DNA of 32,039 nt from Desulfohalobiaceae bacterium (GCA_021737615.1 JAIPDR010000021.1:1-32039), one strand, 5' to 3'. Shown: positions 16,462 to 26,082, counted from the stretch's first letter. A program made the numbers and translations. The notes: a model not told the origin generated them from the sequence alone.

Positions 16462-16781
16462 GAACTTTGTCTGAGGTTGCAAAACGGCTGATGTGGTGGA
16501 AAAATGTAGAAGAGGTTTTTCAGGATGAGTCTCGATTGATTGCCCAAATCATGGTTTTTGGGGATCTTGAAGACACCATGGCCATGCTTCGGCAGTATAC
16601 CCGCAAAAAGTTAAAGCAAGTTTTGGATGACCCTCCCCCCGGGGTCTTTACCCCACAGGCCTGGACTTTTTGGCATCTTTATTTAGGTGAGAACTTTCGG
16701 CCTTTGCCACAGAGGTTCATCAAAACAGCATATAATGATGACACAGTCAAAAATCAATCCAAAATCCAGACAAATGTCTGA
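16458..16781 (+). CDS. Small conserved partner of the AbiEii-like nucleotidyltransferase, candidate antitoxin
   Basis: The GTG start at 16458 overlaps the preceding stop and is preceded by GGAGGAGGG (16444-16452), so the two genes are translationally coupled. The 107-residue protein has features I associate with a small family found beside DUF1814 nucleotidyltransferases: LMWW near the N-terminus, LIAQIMVFGDLEDTMAMLRQ, a predicted helical middle, then PPPGVFTPQAWTFWHLYLG and PLPQRF. It has no DNA-binding or membrane motif I can name. A role as antitoxin or toxin-modulating partner is inferred from the coupling only; the last ~15 residues (NDDTVKNQSKIQTNV) look like extra tail. Confidence 0.62.
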   Translation: MRTLSEVAKRLMWWKNVEEVFQDESRLIAQIMVFGDLEDTMAMLRQYTRKKLKQVLDDPPPGVFTPQAWTFWHLYLGENFRPLPQRFIKTAYNDDTVKNQSKIQTNV

Positions 16782-16867
16782 ATGGTCCCTTCAATCATGC
16801 ATTTCCCGGATCCCCTTCACCAGGAACCTTATACCAGCCAGACTCCACTTTTTGACAAGGAGAATGT

Positions 16868-17605
16868 ATGCCCGATTTGAGCAGATCGCTGGGAGTACAG
16901 TATCTGCAGCAGACCAAATTCGACAGGGAGACACTGATGGGCCGTTCCAGGCTGCGCATCGAGCCGGCTCCGCTGTACAAGGTCTACCGGGATGTCGAAA
17001 GGGTGGCCCTGCCGGAACCTGAATTGCCGCAGGTAAATCTGGAGGAACTTTTTAAAAATAGACGTTCCAGGCGCAGTTTCGCACCAAAACAGATTTCCCT
17101 GCAGGACCTGGCCGGACTGCTCTGGGCCGGACAGGGCCTGACCGCACAGACCCTGGGGCACGAACTGAGAACCTCGCCTTCAGCCGGGGGCCTGTACCCC
17201 GTGGAGACCTATCTCTGTGTGCAGAGGGTCGCGGAGCTCAGGCCGGGCCTCTATCATTTCAACGTCAGGGATTTCGCACTGGAGCTCCTGGAAGAAGGCG
17301 ATTTCGGTCCCGGCCTGGCCCGGGCCGGTCTGGGCCAGGGGTTCATGGCCCGGGCCGCGGTCGATTTTTGCTGGACCGCGGTTCTCAGGCGAAACATGGT
17401 CAAATACGGGCACCGGGGGCTGCGCTATGTCTTTATGGATGCCGGGCATATCTGCCAGAACGTGGTCCTGGCCGCAGAGGCGCTTGGGCTTGGCCAGTGT
17501 CCGGTGGGGGCCTTTTTCGATGACGAGGCCAACGCACTCTTTAAGCTCGATGGTCAGGAAGAGAGCCTGATCTACTTCTTGAGCCTCGGGGCGAAGGGGG
17601 ATTGA
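16868..17605 (+). CDS. SagB-type nitroreductase / FMN oxidoreductase
   Basis: The 245-residue protein contains a nitroreductase-fold domain from about residue 55: LEELFKNRRSRRSFAP (FMN phosphate binding arginines), LLWAGQGLT, the TSPSAGGLYPVETYL block typical of the SagB/ThcOx subgroup, and FMDAGHICQNVVLAAEALGL. SagB enzymes oxidise azoline rings in peptide antibiotics, but many stand-alone homologues in anaerobes have unknown substrates; no cyclodehydratase or precursor peptide gene lies nearby, so a peptide-modifying role is not supported. AAGGAG precedes the ATG at 16868. The gene is followed by a strong bidirectional terminator and is convergent with the PaaK-like gene. Confidence 0.87.
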   Translation: MPDLSRSLGVQYLQQTKFDRETLMGRSRLRIEPAPLYKVYRDVERVALPEPELPQVNLEELFKNRRSRRSFAPKQISLQDLAGLLWAGQGLTAQTLGHELRTSPSAGGLYPVETYLCVQRVAELRPGLYHFNVRDFALELLEEGDFGPGLARAGLGQGFMARAAVDFCWTAVLRRNMVKYGHRGLRYVFMDAGHICQNVVLAAEALGLGQCPVGAFFDDEANALFKLDGQEESLIYFLSLGAKGD

Positions 17606-17656
17606 TTACCTGGAACCTTTTGGATTGCGAGCGAAGCCCGCTTTGGATATATTTAT

Positions 17657-17697
17657 TTTTTTTGCCCCGAAGGGTCTTCCCCTTCGGGGCAAAAAAA
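17657..17697. terminator. Bidirectional rho-independent terminator
   Basis: Stem arms 17657-17674 and 17680-17697, GCCCCGAAGGG with a TCTTC loop and CCCTTCGGGGC, flanked by T7 and A7 runs. It serves both the nitroreductase gene (plus) and the PaaK-like gene (minus), and abuts the latter's stop codon. Confidence 0.92.
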
Positions 17698-18963
17698 TTA
17701 ATCCCAGCTGCGCTTGTCTTCGATGGGCCTGAACTGCGGCGGCATGGTCCCGGGTTCCAGGACCTGAAGATCGGGCCGGATTTTGATCTTTTCCCTGAAG
17801 GTGTGCAGCAGATCTTCTTTTCGCTTGAAATTGGAGACCTCTATGTAGAGGGTGGCCTCGTCAATGCCTCCGGGATTGGTCACTTCCAGCTGCCAGCGTT
17901 TGATTTCCTCGAATCTGGCAATGACCTGTTCGATCTGGTGCGGATAGACGAACAGGCCTTTGATCCGGGCCGTTGTGTCCACCCGGCCGATGATCCCCCC
18001 CAGTCTGGGCGAGGTCCGGCCGCACTGGCAGGCGGACCGTTCGATAAAGGAGAGGTCTCCTGTGGCCAGCCGGATCAGGGGGTAGGTCTTGTTGAAGGCG
18101 GTGACCACCACTTCTCCCACCTCGCCGTCCTTCAAGGGAATCCCTGTGTCCGGGTGGCAGATCTCTATGAAGGACCTGTTGGCCATATGCAGGCCGTTGC
18201 GGTGGTAACATTCGTAGCCGATGCAGCCGACATCTGCTGTTCCGTATCCCTGGCGCATGATGAGGTCGAATTTTTTTTCCAGGGTGTTTCTGACTTTTTC
18301 CGGGACTTTTTCAGCGGTGACAAAGGCCACTTCCAGGAAAAGATCCTTGCGCAGGTTCAAGCCCGATTCCTCGGCCTTCTGGCCCAGGTGCATGAGATAA
18401 CTGGCCGTGCCCACATAGCCCGTGGTCCTTAGTTTCTGCATGATTTCCAGCTGGGTGTTTGTGTTCCCCGGCCCGGCGGGGACAACTGCGCATTCCAGGT
18501 TCCGCAGAGGGTCTTCAAACATCAGACCGGCCGGATTGAAATGGTAATTGAAACAGTTTTGCACCACGTCCCCTGATCTGAATCCTGCTGCGTAAAAGCC
18601 TTCGGTCCAGCCCCAGTAGTCAGGGACCCGGTCTTCGGGATCAAAGATCGGGCCGGGCGAAAGAAAGATCCGGTTCATTTTGCCCAGATCTTTGGTCAAA
18701 AGCCCCCCCAAACGGGGACCCATGGATTGCAGAAAGATAAGTTCCTTCTTTTTAAGGATAGGAATATGCTTGATGTCACTGAGCTCTTTGAATTTATTGA
18801 CATCGAACTGGGCCCGGTCAAACCTCTTTTTGACCTCTTCGGAATAGCGGTAGGCGTATTTGAGCATGTCTTTCAACTGGATGCGGTAGAATTGAGCCCG
18901 TTCAGAGGTATCCAGGACTTCGAGGCGGCTGTAAATGCCCTCGGTTCTATCTTTTCGAGTCAT
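17698..18963 (-). CDS. PaaK-like (phenylacetate-CoA ligase family) adenylate-forming protein lacking the standard P-loop
   Basis: The 421-residue protein matches the phenylacetate-CoA ligase family end to end: an N-terminal helical part ending LSDIKHIPILKKKEL, a middle with GTASYLMHLGQKAEE, the aryl-binding strand GYGTADVGCIGYEC, and a C-terminal part LATGDLSFIERSACQCGRTS with LGGIIGRVDTTARIKGLFVYPHQIE. PaaK enzymes adenylate arylacetates and form CoA esters. Here the usual (S/T)SGTTG AMP-binding loop is replaced by NRIFLSPGPIFDPED, and GRVDD is GRVDT, so classical ligase activity is doubtful. Relatives often accompany indolepyruvate oxidoreductase genes, remnants of which lie near 27,400-27,960. 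AAGGAGC precedes the ATG. Confidence 0.82.
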   Translation of the reverse strand: MTRKDRTEGIYSRLEVLDTSERAQFYRIQLKDMLKYAYRYSEEVKKRFDRAQFDVNKFKELSDIKHIPILKKKELIFLQSMGPRLGGLLTKDLGKMNRIFLSPGPIFDPEDRVPDYWGWTEGFYAAGFRSGDVVQNCFNYHFNPAGLMFEDPLRNLECAVVPAGPGNTNTQLEIMQKLRTTGYVGTASYLMHLGQKAEESGLNLRKDLFLEVAFVTAEKVPEKVRNTLEKKFDLIMRQGYGTADVGCIGYECYHRNGLHMANRSFIEICHPDTGIPLKDGEVGEVVVTAFNKTYPLIRLATGDLSFIERSACQCGRTSPRLGGIIGRVDTTARIKGLFVYPHQIEQVIARFEEIKRWQLEVTNPGGIDEATLYIEVSNFKRKEDLLHTFREKIKIRPDLQVLEPGTMPPQFRPIEDKRSWD

Positions 18964-19122
18964 AATCGTCTGCTCCTTGATTCTCCCGTTTGGTTATGAA
19001 TACAAATTATCAAATATCATAAGCATGAAAACAAATGAAGCAAGGGGTCTATTGATTCAATTTTGTTTTTTTCGCAAGCAAAGAATGGGTTTATATGCGG
19101 GATCGAAGATGTAACAGCCTTT

Positions 19123-19884
19123 TCACCTCTGGGCCCTGGAAAAAATCAGGAAGCCGGTGTGGGCCACCATCCGGTCCTCGGGCCGGAGCCGCTCGGGAAC
19201 CGGCTTGTATCGCCGCAGCAGGATTTCCAGGACTTCCGTGTCGGTGCAGGGTTTCGCCTCCAGGGCCGCGAGCAGCCGGGCGACCTGATTCATGGTCGGG
19301 AGCAGGAATCCGAAGGGGTGACCGTTCTTGACCGCGCAAAGGACCTGGTCCAGGTAGTCCCATGGTGTCCGGACGTCGATGAAGACCGCATCGGCCCCTT
19401 CCACGGCAAAACCTTCCTCGATATCCTTTTCCTGTAATTCGACCCGGTGCAGCAAGCCGACTCTGGTCAGGTTCTTGACACACAAGGTCTTGAATTCAGG
19501 CCTTCGCTCAAAGCTGTAGACCTTTCCCTGATCACCCACGAACCAGGCCAGGGCCATGGTCAAGGCCCCGGAACCGCAGCCTGCTTCGATGACCCTCGAG
19601 CCCGGGCCGATACCGAGTTTGAGCAGGATGTAGCCGATCTCCTTGGGATAGATGATCTGGGTCTTTCTCTCAATGCTTTTGAGCAGATCGTAGAGGCTGG
19701 GCTTCAGGACCTTGTAGTTCCTTCCCAGGTGGGAGGCGATGCACTGTCCGTAAGTCAACTCGCAGATATCTTTGAGCTTCAGCTTTCCGTCATGGGTATG
19801 GAGTTCTTCTTCAGGATCAAAAACCCGTAAATATCGCTTGCCCTTAGGGCTCACCAGTTGTATGAGTTCACCTGGGGTGATCAT
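19123..19884 (-). CDS. trmI: tRNA (adenine-58-N1)-methyltransferase
   Basis: From ATG 19884 the protein has 253 residues; an upstream extension of the frame is not homologous. The short N-terminal beta domain (MITPGELIQLVSPKGKRYL) and the segment YPKEIGYILLKLGIGPGSRV lead into the SAM-binding motif VIEAGCGSGALTMALA. VYSFERRPE is motif II and EGADAVFIDVRTPWDYL occupies the motif IV site, where many relatives have a D-x-P-x-PW pattern. TrmI makes m1A58 in the T-loop of tRNAs, acting as a tetramer. AAGGACAAGG provides the ribosome site. It is divergent from rng across a 390-base region. Confidence 0.92.
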   Translation of the reverse strand: MITPGELIQLVSPKGKRYLRVFDPEEELHTHDGKLKLKDICELTYGQCIASHLGRNYKVLKPSLYDLLKSIERKTQIIYPKEIGYILLKLGIGPGSRVIEAGCGSGALTMALAWFVGDQGKVYSFERRPEFKTLCVKNLTRVGLLHRVELQEKDIEEGFAVEGADAVFIDVRTPWDYLDQVLCAVKNGHPFGFLLPTMNQVARLLAALEAKPCTDTEVLEILLRRYKPVPERLRPEDRMVAHTGFLIFSRAQR

Positions 19885-20274
19885 TTGGCCTTGTCCTTTC
19901 CCAAAATTAATTTTAGACAGATTCAATTGACGTTTCCTGAAAAAAAGCAACTCAGGCCGACAGAGACAGCCTGTTTGCCGGAAAACCGAAACCGGAGCAG
20001 CGATATCAGTTCCTCCCCGCCGGAATTCATAACCCGGGGAGGAGGGGGAGTCAATTGTTTTGAAGAGAGCGGAAATACAAGAACCTTTGCAAATAGCTGA
20101 GAAACTGATAAGATACGAACCGGGCATCGAATTTAGATTCCAGACAGGCAGAGCCGCAGACCATAATCCAGTTTGAGCCTCCGCCTCTTTGATCCAAAGG
20201 GCGCAAACTGGATATTGGAAATTGAACAAGAGATATTTTAAAGAAGCATACGTTGTATTATAATTGAGGAGCAT
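19885..20274. other. Divergent intergenic region between trmI and rng
   Basis: Contains promoters by position, none recognisable with confidence, and a stable hairpin (20166-20213) on the rng side. A GGGGAGGAGGGGGAG purine run lies at about 20035-20050. No coding frame is supported. Confidence 0.45.
20166..20213 (+). promoter_or_regulatory. Stem-loop in the rng 5' leader
   Basis: ATCCAGTTTG (20166-20175) pairs perfectly with CAAACTGGAT (20204-20213). Inside, CGCC-T-CTTTG pairs with CAAAG-GGCG around an ATC loop with one bulge. It lies 61 bases before the start codon. In Escherichia coli the RNase E mRNA leader folds into hairpins that mediate autoregulation; a similar role here is inference. 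Confidence 0.6.
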
Positions 20275-21762
20275 ATGGCTACAACCAAACGGAGAAAGAT
20301 GTTCATCAGTGTTTTGCCGGGTGAGCAGATCGAAGTCGCCTTGACCAGGGACGGAAAAGTCCAGGAATACTACGTGGAGATGCTCCAACAGGCCAAGACC
20401 AAGAGGAATATCTACAAAGGGATCGTCAAAAACATAGATGCCTCACTGCAGGCCGCCTTTGTTGATTACGGGGAACAGCGCAACGGATTTCTACAGGTGG
20501 ACGAAGTCCATCCCGAATACTATCAGCCCAATGTCAAACCGGCCAAAGGATACAAGTACCCGCTTCTGCAAAAAGCACTCAAACCCGGCCAGGAACTTCT
20601 GGTTCAGGTGGGCAAGGAGCCCACCGGAAACAAGGGAGCCTTTCTGACAACCTATCTGTCTTTGCCCGGCAGATACTTTGTCCTGACTCCGGGTCGTGAA
20701 CAGCTGGGTGTCTCCAGAAAGATAGAGGATGAAAAAGAAAGAGCCAGGCTCAAGGACCTGATGAGTGAGTTGAAACTGGATGAAGGGATCGGCGTTATCT
20801 TGCGAACCGTGAGCTCCGACCAGAATAAAACCAATCTTTCAAGGGACTTACAATTTTTAAAACGCCTCTGGGAAGAGGTCCGGAAGAAAGGGGTCTCCGG
20901 AAAGGCGCCCTGTTTGATCTATGAGGAGAAAGATCTGGCTTTTCGCGCGGTCCGGGACTACCTGACCCCGGAGGTCAGTGAAATCTGGGTGGATCACGCA
21001 GAAACGGCCAAACAGGTCCAGGACTTCGTGGCCCTGGCCTATCCAAGGCGCAAGAGGATGGTCAAAAAACACCTGGACACGGATAAGCTGCTCTTTGAGC
21101 GCTTCAATCTCCAGCGCCAACTGGAGACGGTCTACAACCGCAAGGTGGTTCTGCCCGGCGGCGGAGAAGTGGTCTTTGATCAGACCGAAGCCCTGATGGC
21201 GGTGGATATCAATTCCGGAAAAATGAGCAGCAATTCGGGTTTCAAGGATCTGGCCCTGAAAACCAATCAGGAGGCGGCCGAGGAAATAGCCCAGCAGTTG
21301 CAGTTAAGGGATTTGGGGGGACAGATCGTTATCGACTTCATAGAGATGAAGGATTCCAAACACAAGCGGGAAGTGGAAAAAACCTTACGGGCCGCTCTGA
21401 AATCGGACAAGGCCAGGACCACGGTGGGCAGGATTTCGCAGTTCGGTCTTCTGGAAATGGTCAGGCAGCGCATGGGTTCTTCGGCTTTGTCCCTGTCAGT
21501 GGAAGACTGCGGGCATTGTCAGGGGACCGGCTATGTGCGCAGTCTGGAATGGAGGTCCCTGCAGGCTATGAAGGAAATATTCAGGAACCTGAGGAGCAAA
21601 AAATGTCCGGACCTCCTGGAGTACTACACCGAGCCTGAACTGGCCTTCTACCTGTTGAATCAGAAAAGGAGCAGGATCGGTGAGCTCGAAGCCCAGTTCG
21701 GAAAACAGGTCCAGATTCGGGCCAGAAAAGAAAGTTCTTTTCCGTATGAATCTGGATCATAA
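20275..21762 (+). CDS. rng: Ribonuclease G/E family endoribonuclease
   Basis: The 495-residue protein has the RNase G length and order: an S1 domain (~39-120, with GIVKNIDASLQAAFVDYG), the 5'-sensor/RNase H-like region, and the DNase I-like catalytic core with AVDINSGK and IVIDFIEM, whose aspartates bind Mg2+. CGHCQGTG (~412-419) is the Zn-link for dimer assembly, and a small domain ends the protein. The C-terminal degradosome scaffold of RNase E is absent, so it is RNase G-like. It processes rRNA and tRNA and starts mRNA decay from 5'-monophosphate ends. GAGGAG precedes ATG 20275. It heads a plus-strand housekeeping row (queH, hemW, coaX, eno, folD). Confidence 0.93.
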   Translation: MATTKRRKMFISVLPGEQIEVALTRDGKVQEYYVEMLQQAKTKRNIYKGIVKNIDASLQAAFVDYGEQRNGFLQVDEVHPEYYQPNVKPAKGYKYPLLQKALKPGQELLVQVGKEPTGNKGAFLTTYLSLPGRYFVLTPGREQLGVSRKIEDEKERARLKDLMSELKLDEGIGVILRTVSSDQNKTNLSRDLQFLKRLWEEVRKKGVSGKAPCLIYEEKDLAFRAVRDYLTPEVSEIWVDHAETAKQVQDFVALAYPRRKRMVKKHLDTDKLLFERFNLQRQLETVYNRKVVLPGGGEVVFDQTEALMAVDINSGKMSSNSGFKDLALKTNQEAAEEIAQQLQLRDLGGQIVIDFIEMKDSKHKREVEKTLRAALKSDKARTTVGRISQFGLLEMVRQRMGSSALSLSVEDCGHCQGTGYVRSLEWRSLQAMKEIFRNLRSKKCPDLLEYYTEPELAFYLLNQKRSRIGELEAQFGKQVQIRARKESSFPYESGS

Positions 21763-21796
21763 TTCGTTCAGGCACTAATTAAAAAGATATTTGCGA

Positions 21797-22357
21797 ATGG
21801 CTGACTCCAAAATACTGCTGCATATCTGCTGCGGACCGTGCGCGATCTACCCGCTGCAGCAACTTCAGGGACAAGGATATGAGGTCCTTGGTTTTTTCTA
21901 CAACCCGAATATCCATCCTCTGCAGGAGTACCTGAAACGAAGGGAAGGAGTGGAGCAGGTAGCAAAAAGGTTCGGGATCAGGGTCATCTATCCAGATGAG
22001 GAATACGATCCGGTCCTGTATATGAGACGGGTGGCCTTCAGGGAGAATTCACGCTGTCTGCTCTGTTATCAGCTGCGACTGGAAAAGACCCTGGCCATCG
22101 CCAAACGGGGAAGATTCTCCTTCTTCAGCTCCGCCCTCCTCTACAGCAAGCACCAGAAACACGACGAGATCGCCTCTCTGGCCCGGGATCTGGCCGGAGA
22201 AGGCAGCGTAAGCTTCTTGTACCAGGACTTCAGGAACGGCTGGCGGCAGGGGATTGAACTGAGCAGGCAGTGGAACATCTACCGCCAGGATTACTGCGGC
22301 TGTCTGTACAGCGAGTTTGAGCGCCGGAAAGGCTTGCTGTCCCGAAACAAAGGCTGA
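21797..22357 (+). CDS. queH: Epoxyqueuosine reductase QueH (DUF208)
   Basis: The 186-residue protein from ATG 21797 (an in-frame TTG lies two codons earlier) shows the QueH cysteine pattern: HICCGPC near the start, FYNPNIHP, RCLLCYQLRL and QDYCGCLYS. QueH reduces epoxyqueuosine to queuosine in tRNA using an unusual iron-sulfur/iron site and replaces the cobalamin enzyme QueG in many anaerobes. Conserved FSSALLYSKHQKHDEI supports the call. It follows rng by 34 bases and precedes hemW by 54, a likely operon. No clear ribosome site is seen. Confidence 0.93.
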   Translation: MADSKILLHICCGPCAIYPLQQLQGQGYEVLGFFYNPNIHPLQEYLKRREGVEQVAKRFGIRVIYPDEEYDPVLYMRRVAFRENSRCLLCYQLRLEKTLAIAKRGRFSFFSSALLYSKHQKHDEIASLARDLAGEGSVSFLYQDFRNGWRQGIELSRQWNIYRQDYCGCLYSEFERRKGLLSRNKG

Positions 22358-22411
22358 TATATTTTTTTTCGGCACCAGCCTGTATTCAATTTTCAAGCCT
22401 CGAATTTAAAG

Positions 22412-23539
22412 ATGCACCTCTATGTCCATGTCCCCTTTTGCCGGAGCAAATGTGCCTACTGCGGCTTCGTCTCCTACCCCTATGACAGGGGCAGGGTCGA
22501 GGACTATCTCCAGGCCCTGACCGAGGAAATCAGGGTCCTTGGCAAGAGGTGGCAAAGACCGGAGATCTCCAGCCTGTACGTAGGGGGAGGGACTCCGAGT
22601 CTCCTGGCGCCCTTTGAGCTGGAAGGGATCTTCCGGGCAATCCGTGACAGCTTTTCTGTAAAGCCGGAATTGGAATTCACCCTGGAGGGCAATCCCGAAT
22701 CCATAGGGTCCCCGGATTATCTCGGGCAGTTGCGGAGATTGGGGGTCAACCGCCTGAGTCTGGGGCTGCAGAGTCTGAATAACGAAAGCCTTGTCTTTCT
22801 GGACCGGAGGCACACGGCCGAACAGGGCATCGAGGCCTGCCGGCTGGCCAGGGAGGCGGGGTTCGAGAATCTGAGCGTCGACCTCTTGTGGTCCATTCCG
22901 GGACAGGACCTCAGCGGGTGGCTTGTCGAATTAAAGACCCTGGCCGATCTCGGAATCCGTCACATATCCTGCTATGCCCTCGGACTCGAACCCGGAACCG
23001 TGCTCGAAGGCCTTGATCGATCCGGAGACGTTTTCTGGCCGTCCGAGGAGGATCAGGCCCGGATGTATCTCCAGGGGATCAGTCTCCTTTGGGAAAAGGG
23101 GCTCAGGCAGTATGAAATCTCCAATTTCGCAGTCGAAGGGTTTGCCTGCAGGCACAACATGGGTTACTGGCTCGGCCGGGATTATCTCGGATTCGGTCCG
23201 GCAGCCGTCTCCACAGTCGGGACCCGCCGCTGGAAGAACCCGGAAGGACTCCAGGACTACCTCAAGGCTCCGGCCGGCGGTCGGAGCCGGTCAGGCGGGG
23301 AAGAGACCGGTGTCCGGGAACAGATAAATGAGTTGCTCATGCTCAGGCTGCGGACCACCCGTGGATTGCGGCTGAAAGAGTACTTTGAGCTGGCCGGCCG
23401 GGATCTGCTTGCCGAAAACAGGCTTTTGATCAATGAGTTGGAGCGAAAAGGCCTGATCGTACGTCAACAGGGTCGCCTTTGTCTGACCCCGGAAGGCATG
23501 CTGGTCAGCGACAGCCTGATAACCGGATTCTTTGTTTGA
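22412..23539 (+). CDS. hemW: HemW-like radical SAM protein (heme chaperone)
   Basis: The 375-residue protein starts MHLYVHVPFCRSKCAYCGF, holding the radical SAM Cx3Cx2C cluster followed by Gly-Phe instead of the extra Cys of HemN, which marks the HemW branch. SLYVGGGTPSLL, EFTLEGNPES, GVNRLSLGLQS and SVDLLWSIPGQ are the SAM-binding strands, and YEISNFAVEGFACRHNMGYW precedes the C-terminal HemN domain. HemW binds heme and is thought to deliver it to membrane cytochromes; it lacks coproporphyrinogen oxidase activity. The ATG is in a weak context. In the same row as queH and coaX. Confidence 0.93.
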   Translation: MHLYVHVPFCRSKCAYCGFVSYPYDRGRVEDYLQALTEEIRVLGKRWQRPEISSLYVGGGTPSLLAPFELEGIFRAIRDSFSVKPELEFTLEGNPESIGSPDYLGQLRRLGVNRLSLGLQSLNNESLVFLDRRHTAEQGIEACRLAREAGFENLSVDLLWSIPGQDLSGWLVELKTLADLGIRHISCYALGLEPGTVLEGLDRSGDVFWPSEEDQARMYLQGISLLWEKGLRQYEISNFAVEGFACRHNMGYWLGRDYLGFGPAAVSTVGTRRWKNPEGLQDYLKAPAGGRSRSGGEETGVREQINELLMLRLRTTRGLRLKEYFELAGRDLLAENRLLINELERKGLIVRQQGRLCLTPEGMLVSDSLITGFFV

Positions 23540-23607
23540 GTGAACAGAATAAAGAGGCAAATTAGAAAGCGTGGTTTTGCCAACTGCAGGTATTAAAGGA
23601 GCCTAGG

Positions 23608-24390
23608 ATGAATGGGGAACAAGAACTGATTCTGCTCATGGACGTCGGCAACACCAATATAAAGATCGGTCTGGCCGGGGGAAATAGGATCGTCCATTCC
23701 TTCGTCCTGCCGACAACCCTCCAGGAGACCAGTGATACCCTGGGTTTGAAGATAGTCGACCTCTGCAGCTATCTCCAGCTGAAGGCCGGAGATATCCGGG
23801 CCTGGATGGTGTCATCGGTTGTTCCGCCGTTAGATGAACTGATCAGGCGGTCGGGTGAGACCTATAGCCGCTGTCCGGTCTTGTTTGTGCCCGAGGATGT
23901 GCCTCTGCCTTTGACCAATTACTACACCCGCCCCCAGGAGGTAGGAGCAGACAGGCTGGTGACCGCCTATGCCGCCCGGGAGCTTTTCGACACCCCGGGG
24001 CTGATGGTGGTTGATTTCGGGACCGCCACCACTGTGGAGTGTGTTCAGGACAGGGGATATCTGGGGGGATTGATCTGTCCCGGGGTCTTGTCTGCGCTCA
24101 ATGCCCTGGGTGGAAAGACGGCCAAACTCCCCAGGATAAGCCTTGAACTCGATTCAGAGGAGATCAGGATCGGGGCCAGCACTGCACAAAGCCTGACCCA
24201 GGGGTTTGTGTTCGGCTTTGCTTCCATGATCGAAGGTCTCTGTCAGAAGTTGAGGAACAATCTCCAGGGCGAGGTGACGGTTGTGGCCACCGGGGGCTTT
24301 GCCAGGAAAATCCAGCCGGTCTGCCCCAGCCTGCAGGAAGTTCGGGAAGACCTCCTCTTGAAGGGTCTGCTCCTGGCCCACGGGTTATAA
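23608..24390 (+). CDS. coaX: Type III pantothenate kinase
   Basis: The 260-residue protein has the CoaX motifs: ILLMDVGNTNIKIGLAGG (phosphate 1 loop), TRPQEVGADRLVTAYAA (pantothenate site), VVDFGTATTVECV (phosphate 2) and GGLICPGV, with VVATGGFARKI near the end. It phosphorylates pantothenate in coenzyme A synthesis in a monovalent cation-dependent way and is not inhibited by CoA. AAGGAG precedes the ATG with good spacing. A REP-like hairpin begins 7 bases after the stop. Confidence 0.95.
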   Translation: MNGEQELILLMDVGNTNIKIGLAGGNRIVHSFVLPTTLQETSDTLGLKIVDLCSYLQLKAGDIRAWMVSSVVPPLDELIRRSGETYSRCPVLFVPEDVPLPLTNYYTRPQEVGADRLVTAYAARELFDTPGLMVVDFGTATTVECVQDRGYLGGLICPGVLSALNALGGKTAKLPRISLELDSEEIRIGASTAQSLTQGFVFGFASMIEGLCQKLRNNLQGEVTVVATGGFARKIQPVCPSLQEVREDLLLKGLLLAHGL

Positions 24391-24396
24391 GACAGA

Positions 24397-24424
24397 GGTC
24401 AGCCCTGCCTCTGGCAGGCCTGAC
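24397..24424. repeat. REP-like hairpin, inverted copy of 27786-27814
   Basis: GGTCAGCCCTGCC-TCT-GGCAGGCCTGAC forms an 11-bp stem with one C-C mismatch. The reverse complement differs from 27788-27814 by about one base. It directly follows the coaX stop and may also act in termination, though no T-run follows. Confidence 0.7.
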
Positions 24425-24549
24425 ATATAAGTATTGAATATTTATGATAATAACTGATAGACTTTTATCTCATGTTGTTGATTTCGATTGCTGCCAGTTT
24501 TATCAATGAGAAGAAACTCCAGTTTTGAGCATTGGCACCTCTTTGCGAA

Positions 24550-24633
24550 CCGGGCAACAGGGTTTTCTTGCGCGACCTCGCTTAGAAAACCGAGAGCCGG
24601 AAGCGTTTAAGCGCAAGAGAGCCCTGTGACCGG
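24550..24633 (+). promoter_or_regulatory. Long imperfect stem-loop in the leader region of eno
   Basis: The arm CCGGGCAACAGGG-TTTT-CTTGCGC (24550-24573) pairs with GCGCAAG-AGAG-CCCTGTGACCGG (24611-24633), mostly Watson-Crick with G-U pairs and one bulge. A smaller CGCTT/AAGCG pairing lies inside. It ends about 160 bases before the eno start. It could be a leader structure or a dispersed repeat. Confidence 0.45.
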
Positions 24634-24762
24634 ATCGCATTCTGTGATGGAGTTTTATACGAGCGGGGCCTCTGGCCGCCGGAACGGCCAGTCTGATCGA
24701 GTCTGAAACTTCAATGCCTTACGGTGAAGTTTCACAAGAGCACTTTGCTACCTTAATCTTGA

Positions 24763-26082
<1,320 letters not shown>

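Noticed and set aside
16868-17605. Azole-modified peptide cluster based on the SagB-type enzyme
   Set aside because: No YcaO/cyclodehydratase or precursor peptide gene is nearby, so only the enzyme family is claimed.
17602-18432. 276-codon plus-strand open frame opposite the PaaK-like gene
   Set aside because: It is antisense to a well-conserved gene, has no recognisable motif and its stretches mirror the codon bias of the real gene.
19885-20388. 168-codon N-terminal extension of TrmI
   Set aside because: It overlaps the start of rng on the other strand and does not resemble TrmI; ATG 19884 with AAGGA is the family start.
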